DNA from: Euglena gracilis
Taxonomy: Eukaryota; Euglenida; Euglenophyceae; Euglenales
Direction of reading: 5' to 3'
Length of the DNA stretch: 64,000 nt
NCBI GenBank assembly: GCA_039621445.1
Contig: CP154957.1
Coordinates: forward strand, 43,473,465 to 43,537,464
The notes under the pieces are model-generated. The model was not told where the DNA came from. It ran no database searches and saw only the letters and a program-made list of their open reading frames with translations. Of this stretch, positions 11,301 through 22,800 are shown one piece after another; the first letter of the stretch is position 1, and each line of letters starts with the position of its first letter. Both the position numbers and the translations under genes were made by a program.

Positions 11301-13597
11301 CGTGTGGTGCTCACAGGAATCAGGCTGGGTCTTAACAATTGCTTCCAGTGCTCCAGCCTGCCTGAATGACATGCGTCAGGGCTGCCTGTGGCACCCTTCG
11401 CAACATCTCCTACGCGAACCTGGTCAATCGGAATTGCATCCGTGAAGCGGGCAGCATCCCTGCCCTCGCGAAGCACGTGACGGACCCTCCTCCGGCAGTT
11501 GGCTCGCCTGCGCGGGAAGCTGCGTACCGAGCTGGTTCGGCATTGTGCAATTTGTGTTGCGGATGCCCAGAAAACGTTGCAGCCAGGTCTTTGCTTGAGA
11601 GGAAGGGAGGTGTTGAAAGCGTCAACAGATGGGAGTGGGGAATTTGTAGGTTAGATCATTTGATCAAAAAAAAACGATGAGGTTTTCTCAGCAAGGCTGC
11701 ATATTTGGGTTTTATTGGGCTAACTCTGGAATTGTGTCTCAAATACACATTTGATGCTTGCCAACAATTTGAATATTGACAACGCAGATGAATATTTTAG
11801 GTTCATTTTCTCTTTCGGTTCATCCTGAGACAGCCCCCCGCCTCCACAATTGAACACCCCAGATATTTTGTTGGGATTTGAACCGAGGAGTGGGGTTTTA
11901 TATTTGGGGGCGGAATCAAAAAATTTTGGGTGGTCTCTGCATATTTTTCCTCTCCTCCGAATGTAGTCATTGTTATCATTCCCATTATCGTTCTGGCCTT
12001 AAGTTACTGTTGCATGTGAAAACTTGCCATTTCCACTTCAAAATTGCATTCCTTGTGGCGGGGTATTTCTTCATGTTCAAGTTCTGCAAAATTTCCGTTG
12101 TGCTTTTTTTTGCATTTTGGGGCGATTTTTTTTGGTATTTCTTTCACACATTATTTCTCCTGGGAAAAGCTTTTGATTTTGAAAAGTTCCGTATTTTGGA
12201 CACGGTATTTTTTTGGCATTTTCGATATTTTTTGTCCAATAAAAAAGCATACTTTCGGGGGTCAATATTCTTAAATTTATTAAAAAAGCATGTTTGACGC
12301 GTCCAGACCCGAAAAGCGCGAAATTGAACTTGTGTGTTTTCATCTGTGCGTGTGTGTGTGTGTTTGCATTTTCACCCCACGTTTTTCGAGGGTCCAGTTG
12401 CGTCCCCCCCCTGCTCTGGTGAGGCTTTGGTTTTTATGTCTGGTCGGGGCGGATTTGTTTCTGCTGTGCTCGAAAATGCAAGCCTTTGACCAGGGTCTTT
12501 AATGAAAGGTCTGGTTGCAGCTTTATGGGACACAGGCTTGGTTCCTCGCCTGGTTGCTCTGTTGTCACAGCCTGGAGGGTCAGGTGTGCTCATTTTCAAT
12601 TTACTTGATATGCATGTGGCATTTGTGAACTTGGATTTCAAGTGCAGTATTGCACCTTGGATTCCCCTTCAAGGCTGTACCGACAACTCCCGAAATGCTG
12701 TTGTCTCCTCGAGGATGGATTTTTTCTTCACTTTTTATGTGATATTTCAACCAAAATCCGCTGTTGTCGAAATCTCTTGAAGTTTAGATCGCAGGCCGCA
12801 TTTCTTTTTAAATTTAACATTGCGATTCAGTTGATTGTATCTCTTTATCACAATTTTATCCCTTTGCTCCATGCCCAGCTTTCCCCATGCCCAGATGGGC
12901 GGCCACCCCTTTCCCACTTTCATCTCTTCCTGAATTCAGTGATGTTTTTGAAAGAAAATCTCTCAAACCTCTTTCCTGCAGACAGTGGGTTTTCTGTATT
13001 GGGCCCGCCCCGATTCTCATAGCTTTCTTAGCTTCTTGAGTTTGTCTTTTTGTTTGATCTTTCTTGCAAAGTTATTTGTTGTTGAATCCAGTTCTGCACT
13101 TTGGATTTGCATCAAGCATGTGAGAGAAACCAAAGTTTCATTCAAAATATGAGATGCCTCATGGTGGCCAAAAATCCAAGGATTGGATAAGGCTCGTGCC
13201 GATGTGCATTTGGGTGATGAACTAATGCCTCAATGGGATTCAGTCCCATAGAGCTGTTTTTCGGCCAGGCAGGCCATTGCTCTCAGGCCTTTTGAGAGTT
13301 GAGAAGTTCTCCTTCACCTCGTGCTTTAAACCGGCGTTTGACCCCCCCAAACAAAATTCCTTCATGTTGGCAAAATACTCGGGGGGGGGCAAAATCCTTT
13401 TTTGTTGGCCAATTTGACATGGGCGGGGGGGGGGGGCGGCGCCCCCCCCCCCCCCCCCCGCACCCCCCAACCTCCAAGTGCGAACTTAGGGGGTGGTGCG
13501 GGTCACGGGGGGGGGGGTCACGGGGGGTCAGGGGGGGGGCACGGGGGAAGTATGCCACTTCGGAGGTAGTCGGGAGGCAGAATCTACACTGAGAAAT
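5327..13597 (+). CDS. Armadillo-repeat protein, copy in block B
   Basis: The model has exons 5,327-5,540, 8,298-8,405, 11,148-11,301, 11,380-11,609 and 12,521-12,583; a 17-nt exon 13,581-13,597 is possible. All five main exons have GT donors and AG acceptors, and the phases join without a shift. The ATG at 5,327 follows a 3' splice site (ttctttcag) and opens an acidic N-terminus (FGDDYFENPDEEEDENP). Later exons show ARM helices, for example CTNGAIALLSSLLQVEG, LKNLACPNYQNREAIREAG, ACGTLRNISYANLVNRN and WDTGLVPRLVALLSQPG. ARM repeats stack into a superhelix used for protein binding; the pattern resembles p120-catenin/plakophilin or importin-like folds, but the family is not settled. It differs from the block C copy by about two residues. 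Its 3' end is not visible: sequence after 13,786 is unrelated to that following block C, so this copy may be truncated. Confidence 0.75.
9180..9442. mobile_element. hAT-like MITE, G/C-rich family (block B)
   Basis: A 263-bp element bounded by cagggtttttattagtc on the left and the inverted match tctttaaaaaaaaaacctg on the right. It is flanked by a near-perfect 8-bp duplication (cagggatc at 9,172-9,179 and aagggatc at 9,443-9,450, 7 of 8). The interior has long G and C runs and a central hairpin (cggcgcttttggcgcc). 8-bp target duplications with CAGG-type ends are typical of hAT transposons. There is no coding capacity. It lies in the intron between ARM exons 2 and 3. Confidence 0.7.
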
Positions 13598-13786
13598 GTG
13601 TCTTAGGCTTCCACACGAGTTCTCTGCATTAGGAGAGTGTGTGGAGTTTACGGAGGAAGTCACCTTTCCACTTTTGAGAAGCCACTCACTCAACTGTTTC
13701 TGAACCAGTGACCCACTCCCTGAGCAGGTCCGACTGATTTTTTTTTTGGCTCCCGACAAAGACAGGGGCAAGGGGGATGATGGGAA

Positions 13787-15288
13787 CCCAAACAATGGCG
13801 CTTTTCTGGCGTATGAATTTGACCCAAAATATGACCCCATTGGCAAAAGGGGAGATTGTGCGAGGAGGACAGAATTTCATGGCAAAAAGGGGGGGAGGGG
13901 GAAGAGAACCCTCCCAAAAGAACAGAAAAGAATTGTCCTCACCCCACCATTTGGACAACCAAACCCCTTTTTGGCACCCAACGTCCAACGCACCTTCACA
14001 CCCAAAAATGGCCAAAACTCTTGTCTCCTGAAAAAAGGGCCAAAAGTTGGTGCATTTCCACACCCAAAATGGAATTTTGTCAAAAATGGCCCAACAAGCA
14101 TCCCAAAAAATGGGACGGTCAAGAAAATTCCCTTCCAACAATATTCCCTTCCAAAAACGGACCAATTTTCGACATAAACTCACCCCCAAAAAGACCACTT
14201 TCAAACCCAAAGGGAGGGGCGGGGGGGGGGGGGGCTGCCCACAGCATTCCGGTCGTCAAAAAGGACGACTTTTGTCAATCGAAAAAAACAGCCATTTATC
14301 CTCGTCAGTCAGAAACACCGGGAGTTATTTACATCGGTTTTGTCAAAAATGTTGCTGCCAGACCATTAGAGCATAAATGCCGCCCCGTCATTTATGGATC
14401 CGGCTTTTCCCGCCCTTTGGCCAAGAACCGTGAAGTCGTCGGAAGGAACAACGTTTGTCCGAAAATTTGCATGTTCAGTGGCTCGCCAGGAACAAGGAAC
14501 TGTCCGTCCAACTGGCACCAAACTGACACCACCTGTGCCACCCCCGTGGCACAAAACTTGCCACCACCTGTGCCAGCCCCCCCCCCTTTGGTACCAAACT
14601 GGCCACGACTTGTGCCAGCCCCCCCCCCCCATGTGGCCTCAAAAATACCGCCTGTGCCAGCCCCCCCCCCCCTGTGGCACCAAACTGGGCATCACCCGTG
14701 GCACCAAACTGGCCACCACCTGTGCCAACCCCCCCCCCCCCTGCGGGACCAAACTGGGCAACACCCGTGGCACCAAACTGGCCACCTGTGCCAACCCCCC
14801 CTGTGGCACCAAAATGGCCACCACCTGTGACAGCCCCCCCCCAAACACCAAATTGCGCCACCTGTGACAGCCCCCAAAACTGGCCACTGGTGGAAAATAA
14901 GTTCAGCGGAAAATTGGCAACCACATCTCCACAAGAAAAACCACACACAAATGCCAACGACACACATGCCTCATTCGGATCCTTCCCAAATGACATCACA
15001 TCAACCAGAACAAATTCCCAGTGAAAAAAAAACAAAACAGTTTGTTGCAAAGCAATTGAGACCGCTGAAAGAAACCAATGTCAGTGCAAAACTTAAAACT
15101 GTCGACCAGGAACAAGAAATCAAATACAATCCCAACAATGGAGCAGTTTAGCAGGGACATGCTCAGGTCCAGATTCTTAACAAACTCCTTCTGATGAGTT
15201 CATTTCACATCAAGCCACCTGTGCAGGTCTCACCAATTCATGCTTCAGCCTTTGTGAGATGACAAGTGTGTGAGAATCATCTGCAACA
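13787..15288. other. Unique spacer between blocks B and C
   Basis: About 1.5 kb that matches neither block. It holds low-complexity A/C-rich sequence, a G run near 14,220-14,233 and a cytosine-rich minisatellite (14,516-14,880, listed separately). Long open frames here, up to 324 codons, are products of the stop-poor repeat and show no domain. Confidence 0.6.
14516..14880. repeat. Cytosine-rich minisatellite
   Basis: About nine imperfect copies of a 35-45 bp unit built from tggcaccaaactggccacc, then cacctgtgccagc and a run of 6-13 C. Copy lengths vary mainly in the C run. Frames stay open because the unit contains few stop triplets. Confidence 0.85.
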
Positions 15289-15970
15289 TGTGCCCGAGCC
15301 CAGCTTTCAGCCTGAAAGCGTCCAGCCACAGGGGCGCCGAAGCGCGACGGTTTTTCTGTTTTTGGCGCACTTTTTTGGCACCTGCCCTGAAATTTGTGTT
15401 CAGGTTCGGCGCCTGCCCTGAAATCCGTGCACAATTTTCACTGCATTTTTCCCCTGAAAGCCCCCCAAAATGCCCTTCAAAACTGGCTTGGAGAGTTTCC
15501 TCTCTTAGCTTCTTATCTCGAAACGGACGGCAAACTTGGTCGATGCACTGGTACCACCCCCACCCCAGACAGATCTTTTCCTTGCTGCTCTTGCTGTGTA
15601 CGTCAAGGATGCCCAAAAAAAGGATGAAGACCCCCTCCATGGCACCTTGCTCGTACAAGGACAACCCAAGAAAAATCTGGGTCGTTGTCCACAGAACTTG
15701 CAGGTGTTCACAATTGCCGAGTATCCAAATTTGGTGAAAATTAGTGTTGTTTTGAGTGTTGTTTTAAAATGAGAGTACTGTGAAGAGTGGAAAAATTTCA
15801 TGACCACCGTTCATTCGTTGGTCGTTTGTTGAAAAGAGCTTTCGATCGAGGGGCAACTTGGTACCCCAACATTGCACACAGCCAGAGATATGCTCGCTCG
15901 TCACGTCGGCCAAAATCACATTTGAAATTTGTGGTAATTTTCGGTTCCCGTTTGGTTTCAGAAGAATTGT

Positions 15971-16048
15971 GATGAAAAGAGCTTTTGATTGACGGGCGAG
16001 TTTGTACCTGATGAAAAGAGCTTTTGATTGAGGGGCGAGTTTGTACCT
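15971..16048. repeat. 39-bp tandem duplication present only in block C
   Basis: Two head-to-tail copies of a 39-bp unit beginning gatgaaaagagcttttgatt differ at one base. Blocks A and B have a single copy at the matching place. Confidence 0.85.
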
Positions 16049-16833
16049 GAACGACTGGCACAGCAAGATACGCTCGCCTTTGTCGGAATTTGGCGAAATC
16101 CAAAGTAGCATGACATTGCAGATTAGTCGTCGAAGGTCTTGGGAGTGCCCTTTGACCGAAGGTTGGTAATGCCGGTTTTGTCGTGAACCAGCGGCCCTAA
16201 AACACCAGTTTTAAAAAAAAGGGTGGGGACGCGGGTTCTGTCGTGAACCCGGCGTTCATGACAGAACCGGCATCCCCTGCCCTTTTCTGTTGTGGGCACA
16301 TTTTTTTTTTTCATGATTCACCCATTTTTTTGCCTTTTTTTTGCTTTTTACCATATATTTTTGCACTTCTGGTCATTATTTTTTTTGCACTTTATCTCAA
16401 AAATGTTTGCACATGCCACCAATTTGTTTGCACTTTACCTCAACAATGTTTGCGCCTTATACCAAAAATATTTGCCCTTTGAAACTCCAACCGGAGTGCA
16501 TCTTTTTCCATTTCAATGCTACTTTTCATTGAGCAAAAAATCACATGACGGAGTGCAATTCTTTTTAGAAAAAGTGAAAATTTTGGGGCGTGCAAAATTT
16601 TTGAGACCTTTGGGCAAACATTTTTGCGAGATGCGGACAAACATTTCAGATGCTACATGTAATTCTTGGTGAAGTCATGTGTCCGCTCAAATTTTGCACA
16701 TTTTTGTGTTTGTTTTTTTTCTTCTTCAAGAATGCACATTTTTTGCACACATTTTTTTCAAGGCTGGGCGGGCACATTCCCCCCTCACCGCCTTTGTGGT
16801 AAACATTCTTCTTTCAGCCACAATGATGTGATA

Positions 16834-19800
16834 ATGGACACACAAGACATAATTGAAGAGGCCAATCTGCATTTCGCTTTTGGAGACGACTATTTTGAAA
16901 ACCCAGATGAAGAGGAAGATGAAAATCCATCCCTAAGTTCCTTGAACTGGTTCACATCCTTATCGATGTTGAAGGATGTATCTGATCGAAGGCAATGTGC
17001 CAAGGCTGCTTCTGCTATTAGTTCATTGGCTACTGCCCGCCAGTATGGTGACATTTTGAGAGATCTCAAGGGGATCATTTGCGTTGAAGCAAGGGTCAGA
17101 TGCTTGCAGATACCTCACCACAAAATGAACAGCTTGCACTTATTTCTGGTTTGGAGTTGAAACCTCCATTTCAGAGTTGGGTTCTTTTGGAAAACACAAC
17201 CAGAAAATGGGGGCACATGCCAAATGCACACGTGCAATTGAGAGTTGAATGTTATCAGAGAGGCAATATTTTATCTTAATATGCGGCATGCCTCAGCCGA
17301 AGGGTATCCCCTACCACCACTTCCCGTCCCCCCCCCATGAGCACCATGCAAAATTGCAACTGGGGGTGGTGGCAGCCCCCCATAAGGAATAGCCCTGGGG
17401 AGAATTTCCTTTGCAATGTGCAAAACACCCTGTAGGAGGCTAGGCACAGTGTGGGGGGGGGGGACGAGCGGCTGCGCGGGGGGGGGGGGAAGGGGGGGTC
17501 CGAAATTGTTGGGAGTTTTTTATGCTGGCACAGTGGGGGAGGCGGAGGGAGGGGAAGGTGAGCGGCCGCGCGAGTGGCCTAGGGGCTGCGGAGGGGAGGG
17601 GGTCCCGGACCCCCCCCCCCCCGAGCGGTGCGCCCAGCCCCCGCAATATCCGGGACTGTGCCTTGAAACCCACTGGTCCTGGAAGACGAGAGATGGGCTT
17701 AAGCCCAAGTTATTGCGGGCACTTTGGGGGGGGGGGACCGGGCACAAATACCAGAATGCTTGGCTTTAAGACAATTTTCAGTTTTGAGCCTTTGGGGGTT
17801 GCTGTTCAGTTCACCATTCCGTTCCATTGTGTTCCAGTTTTTCTTTTTTTTGCTTTGCAAAAAGGCAAAATGTTAGTTCTGTGCAACACAGGGGTGTATG
17901 GGTTGCGGGGAAGTTGCAGGGAGGGGGGTCGCGGGGGGGAGGTCGAGGAGGTTTTGTCCAGGGGGTACTGCGAATCCTTTAAGCAAACCCTCCCCCCTCC
18001 CGGGTCACGAAACGTTAAAAAAATCTCTGGCTGGGCGTTGGCTGAGAGGCCAACTGAGCCGCTAGTCATTTTCGAGGGGTGGTTCTCCATTAGTTTGCTG
18101 ATGTGACTTTGGGAATCGGTCCCTGCAATCGGTGGCACTGTTGTTAAATAATCGATTTCTGTCCACAATAGGGCAATATTTGGGCCACCCAAAATGATTG
18201 TGTCCACAAATTACGGGGGATACCCACTATTTTTGCAGATTCAAAAGGCATTTTAAAAAAATCAAAACCAACAAACTCCATTGAAGTGCTACAAAGATTT
18301 CCCCCGACATCCGATCTCAACCTTTTTGCAATGCTTGGATGACGTGATGTTGAGATTTGGAATGGTTCACACCCTTGGTGTTTTTACGTTGTTTTTTTTC
18401 AGCACAATTACAGCTGGCCCCTCTATTCTTGGAATGGATTGACTAATTCTCGCAAAAAAAGACAGAGTTTCATTTGACAGAGGGGGCGTGGTCTCCGTGA
18501 GTCGACCGCAGCCGACCGCAGCCGACCGCAGCCGACCGCGCAACTTTTTTCTAATTGATGTCAATTTTTCAGTGAGAATGAGGAATTAGGCTCATTTTTA
18601 TCCCAGATGTCGAGAGTTTTCTGGCTCATCTGGCTCATGTTGCCACTTTTGGCCACTTTTGGCCATTTTTGGCCATTTTTGGTCGCTTTTGTCCCCTTTT
18701 TTTGCTCATTTGCCACCATAATTCACCCATTTTGACCTATTTTGACCATTTTTGGCCACTTTTTGCCCACTTCTTGTAATTTTGGGCCATTTTGTCCTGC
18801 TCTTGGGCCATTTTGGGCCATTTTTGACCATTTAAAGCCACTTTCGACCTTTTCTTTTGTTATTTTTGCCCATTTTTTGGTCTCTTTTTAGTTCAATTTG
18901 ACCATTTTGAGCATTTTGCGCCAGTTTGTTGCCAAAGGTGAACAAAAGCTGCTAAAGTGACCCAAATCGGCCAAAAGCAGGGTCATTTTGGGCCATTTTG
19001 GGGCATTATTTTTGTTATTTTTGCACGCTTTTGGAACTTCTGGCCATTTAACCATGTTTTGCCACTTTTAGGCCATTTTTAGGTCACGTTTGACTGCTCT
19101 TGATGTCAAAAGTAATAAAAAGACGTTTAAAGTGGCCTGAAAGTGGCCAGAAGTGGGTAAAAATGGCCAAAAGCAGAGAAAAGTGGTCAAAAGTGGGTTA
19201 AAGAGGCCAAAAGTGGTCAAAAGAGGTCAAAGCAAAGCAAAAGCTGGCCAAAAGCAGCCAAAGCCCAGCAAAAAGTGGGCAAAAGCAACAAAAGTCACCG
19301 AAAGAAAGCAAAAGGCAGGAAATAATGGGCAAAGGCAGCAAAAATCGACCAAAAGTCGGCAACAGTGGCCAAAAGCAGTCCAAAAGCATCAAAAACTGGC
19401 CAAAAGCAGCGAAAAGTGGCCAAAAGTCGGCAACAGTGGATTGTGTGATTGTGATATATGCTCATTTTTTTGTTGGCCTGCCCCCCACCTACAGCCAACT
19501 ACTTTGCCGACCGCTGCCGACCGCAGCCGACCGCAGCCGACCGCAGCCGACCGCGGCCGACCGCAGCCGACCGCGAGCTAAAATTTGGAATCTGTCATAG
19601 GTGCTTGTCCGTGACCCCCTCCCCCCCCGAGACCCCACCGTGACTCGCACATCGGACCTTGGCGGCTCACCCGGAACGAGCCCTTTTGAGCCAAAAATGC
19701 AAGGAATGGCCTGTTTTTCGGTCTCCGAAAAGACCATCCCCCCCCCGTGAACCCGCTTGTGACCCGCTCCACACCCCCCCGCATTTCCTGAACGTTTTGA

Positions 19801-22800
19801 CAGGGTTTTTATTGGAACAAAGTGACATTTCATTTGAACTTTTTGACATAATTCGCAAAACAGCCCTACTGCATGAATTGCCAAACCAATGTCTCAAAAT
19901 CTGTGTCAATTTTTTTCAAAAAAGTTTGGCAAAGCATTTCGCAAGTGTCAAAGGTTTTCAAAAATTTTTGAAAACATATCAAAAAAACTCGGGAAAAAAA
20001 TTCCAAACAATATGTTCTCTGGAGTTTCGTTGTTTCGTTTAAAATGTCAGTCCATTCCAACAATGCGGGCGTGTTTTAATTTTTTTATGAGAAACTTATG
20101 GCCACAGCCAAAAGTGATGGATTTTGATATTTCAGGTTGAATTTGGCGGTAAGGGGAGCATCATTTTTGCCTTTGCGCTCTCTGTCTTTTTTGCAAATAC
20201 TTTTTAGTTGAAAATTTTTTTTGACATTTTTCCCTCAAAGACTGTAACTCAGAATGCCAGCTATGGAGTCAGCAGATTTCGGTCATTTTGTCCCGATTAT
20301 GCAAAACTTGATCATTTGAAAGTTCACCAGAGGCCTTGGCACCCTCCCACCTACTTTGAGGGCAAATTGATTTTGATTTCACCAGACAAGCAGTTATCTT
20401 CTAAAAATGCATCAAAAATTTCATTTTGCTCAGCTGTCATACAGGCATTTGAGAAAATTTAAATGCTGAAAAAAAAAACGCAAACTCTCCAATGCCTCAA
20501 AAGGGAAATGTGAACCATTTTCCAAGTGATTTTCTTTCGAGAAGTTTCCTGCCCCTTCACCCCCATTGTACCCCCCCCCCCCTATTTGGCTAATGGCCGG
20601 GCTCCTTCGGATCCCCAATTAGCCAATTAGGGGGGGGGGACAATTAGGGGAGGGGGGTACCTTGACCATTAGCCAATTAGGCTGACCCCCCCCCCCCCGG
20701 ATTGGCTACTGGACGGTCCTTTGGGACCCCCAATTAGCCAATTGAGGGGGGGGGGGCAATTGGGGGGGGGTGAGGGTAGTTGCAGTGGAAGTGGCTGTGG
20801 GGCGTGTTTGCGCCGAGGGATGCCATCTCACTGCAATGGCTGTGCCATGCAGTGGATTCAAAGGCCTGGAAATTTCCTGATCGATCAATCTCTATGTTCT
20901 AGGGAATTGAATAACAGCCTGAGAAAACTCATCTGCTTATGAAATGTTCCTCTGCACCAATGGGGCAATCGCACTCCTCTCGTCACTTCTCCAAGTTGAA
21001 GGGCGGCCAGTTGAAAGAAACGACGCCGAAGGTAATTCTCTTCTCTCCCAAATTTTTGTTCCACTAATTATGTCAAAATAATGTTAAATTTTGCTCCCTG
21101 ATGATTTGGAATATTGCTGAAAGAAGGTTTCCCTTTTCATCACATCAAAAATAATCGTGGGTGCGTGTGGGGAGGCGGTGGGTTTTTTTTTCTATAGGGG
21201 TCACCTGTGGGGTAAAAAAGGGGGAGGGTAAATAAGGGGGGAAAATAAGCTTTGAAAGAAGAAAAAATGGGACGACCATGAATGAAACGCGGACCCTAAT
21301 GAATTTAGTCTTCGGCCTCCTGGGGGGCTCCTGCCCCCCCCCCCCCCCAGACCCCTCCCGGCTCCCCAATAACAAAATCCCCTCTATGTGTGCAAGGCAA
21401 GGCTGCCATTGTGTACCATGGTCAGGCCAACCATGGTCGACCCAACGACCAAAAGAGGCATGGCCAACTTTCCTGTCCCGTGAACCGCTGACCCCCCCAA
21501 GATTCGGGACCACCCAAAAATAATTGAAGAAAACCCCAAATATGAAGGATATATCCAACGGCCATTTGGCCCTTTTTCGTTGTTCCATGAGGCTTGTGAC
21601 GACCCCCAGACCAAGGTTCGATGTAAGCCAGGGGGGAATTGATATCCAAAATTTTCCCCACAATTTCTGCAATTTTCTGCAATTTTCGCAATTTTTCTGC
21701 AAATCTTCCGCAATTTTTCCCCTTTCTCAATTCTTCCGCATGAACCTCAAATGGAAGGCAAAATGAGGTTTGGCTATTTTTTTGAACATTTCACAGGGAT
21801 CCAGGGTTTTTATTAGTCTTGAACCCCGGGGGGGGGGGTGGGTCTGGCCGAGCCCCCCCCCCCCGGGGGGTCCCCCCAGGGGGGGGGTGGGATACATTTT
21901 TCGGCGCTTTTGGCGCCAAAACTTTTTGAAAAGGGTGCTATTTTTAGCATTTTCACGATTTTTGGCTGTTTTCGGGGGGAAGTGAGTGGGTCCCCCGGGA
22001 CCCTCCCCTCTCCCGGGGGGGCCTCAGGGGGTCCCCTCCCCCCAGTCTTTAAAAAGAAACCCTGAAGGGATCCCAGGTGCTTTTGTTTGTTATTTAGTTG
22101 CCAATTTACCAACCATATTTTCCAAAATTTGGCAATCTCTTGCCCTTGTTTTTAAATGTTTTTTTACTTGATTTCTGCTGGGAAATAATTCCAGTGAGAA
22201 AATTTGTGCATCCTGGACCAGATTTTACCTGAGACCAAACCTTTTGCCATTTTTTTTTGTCATTCTCAGTTTTTTTTTCAGCCAACAAATTCCATTTTTC
22301 TAGAATCAGCATGTTCCTAAGGTTACAAAAATCATGTTTTTGCACCTTTTTGTTGGCAAAAGTGTGAATAACAGCTCCAAAACAGACACCAAATGTTGCA
22401 AAATGACACAAATTGTGAAATTTTTCCAAGTCCCCTCCAGCATAAGTGTACAAATTCCCAGAACTGCACTTCCCACAATTTTTTTCAGCAATTTTCCCAC
22501 AATTTTTCCAAGGCCTTCAATGTCAATTTCCCCGCCACCCTGTTGGTGGGGGGATGTCCCCTGGTTGAAAGCCGGACCATATAGTTTTTTTTTGGCCTAT
22601 CTTGGCTGGATTTTGGGTTGGTGGGAGTGGTCCCCCCGTTTGGCCGTTTAGGGGGGGGGGGCAAGAACTTTTGGCCTGGCGCTTTGCGCCGGGCCGAATA
22701 CCAGTCACCTGTTTGAGGGGAAGGGGGTTGTCCCCGTGGCAATATTCCAAGGGATGGGAAAAAGATGATTTTTTGAATGTGCCTGGGGGAGGGATAGGGG

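Larger units (their letters stand above)
2740..13786. repeat. Segmental repeat block B
   Basis: Positions 3,826-13,786 match block C (15,289-26,449) at an estimated 97-99% by eye, and 2,740-5,090 match block A. The block carries one copy of the ARM-repeat gene on the + strand and one copy of a 263-bp inverted-repeat transposon. Differences from C are mostly homopolymer length changes, scattered substitutions, and the C-only insertion at the site equivalent to 6,989-6,995. Confidence 0.95.

Noticed and set aside
13856-14867. Open frames up to 324 codons, Pro/Cys-rich
   Set aside because: They come from the C-run minisatellite and low-complexity DNA; no domain and no splice context.
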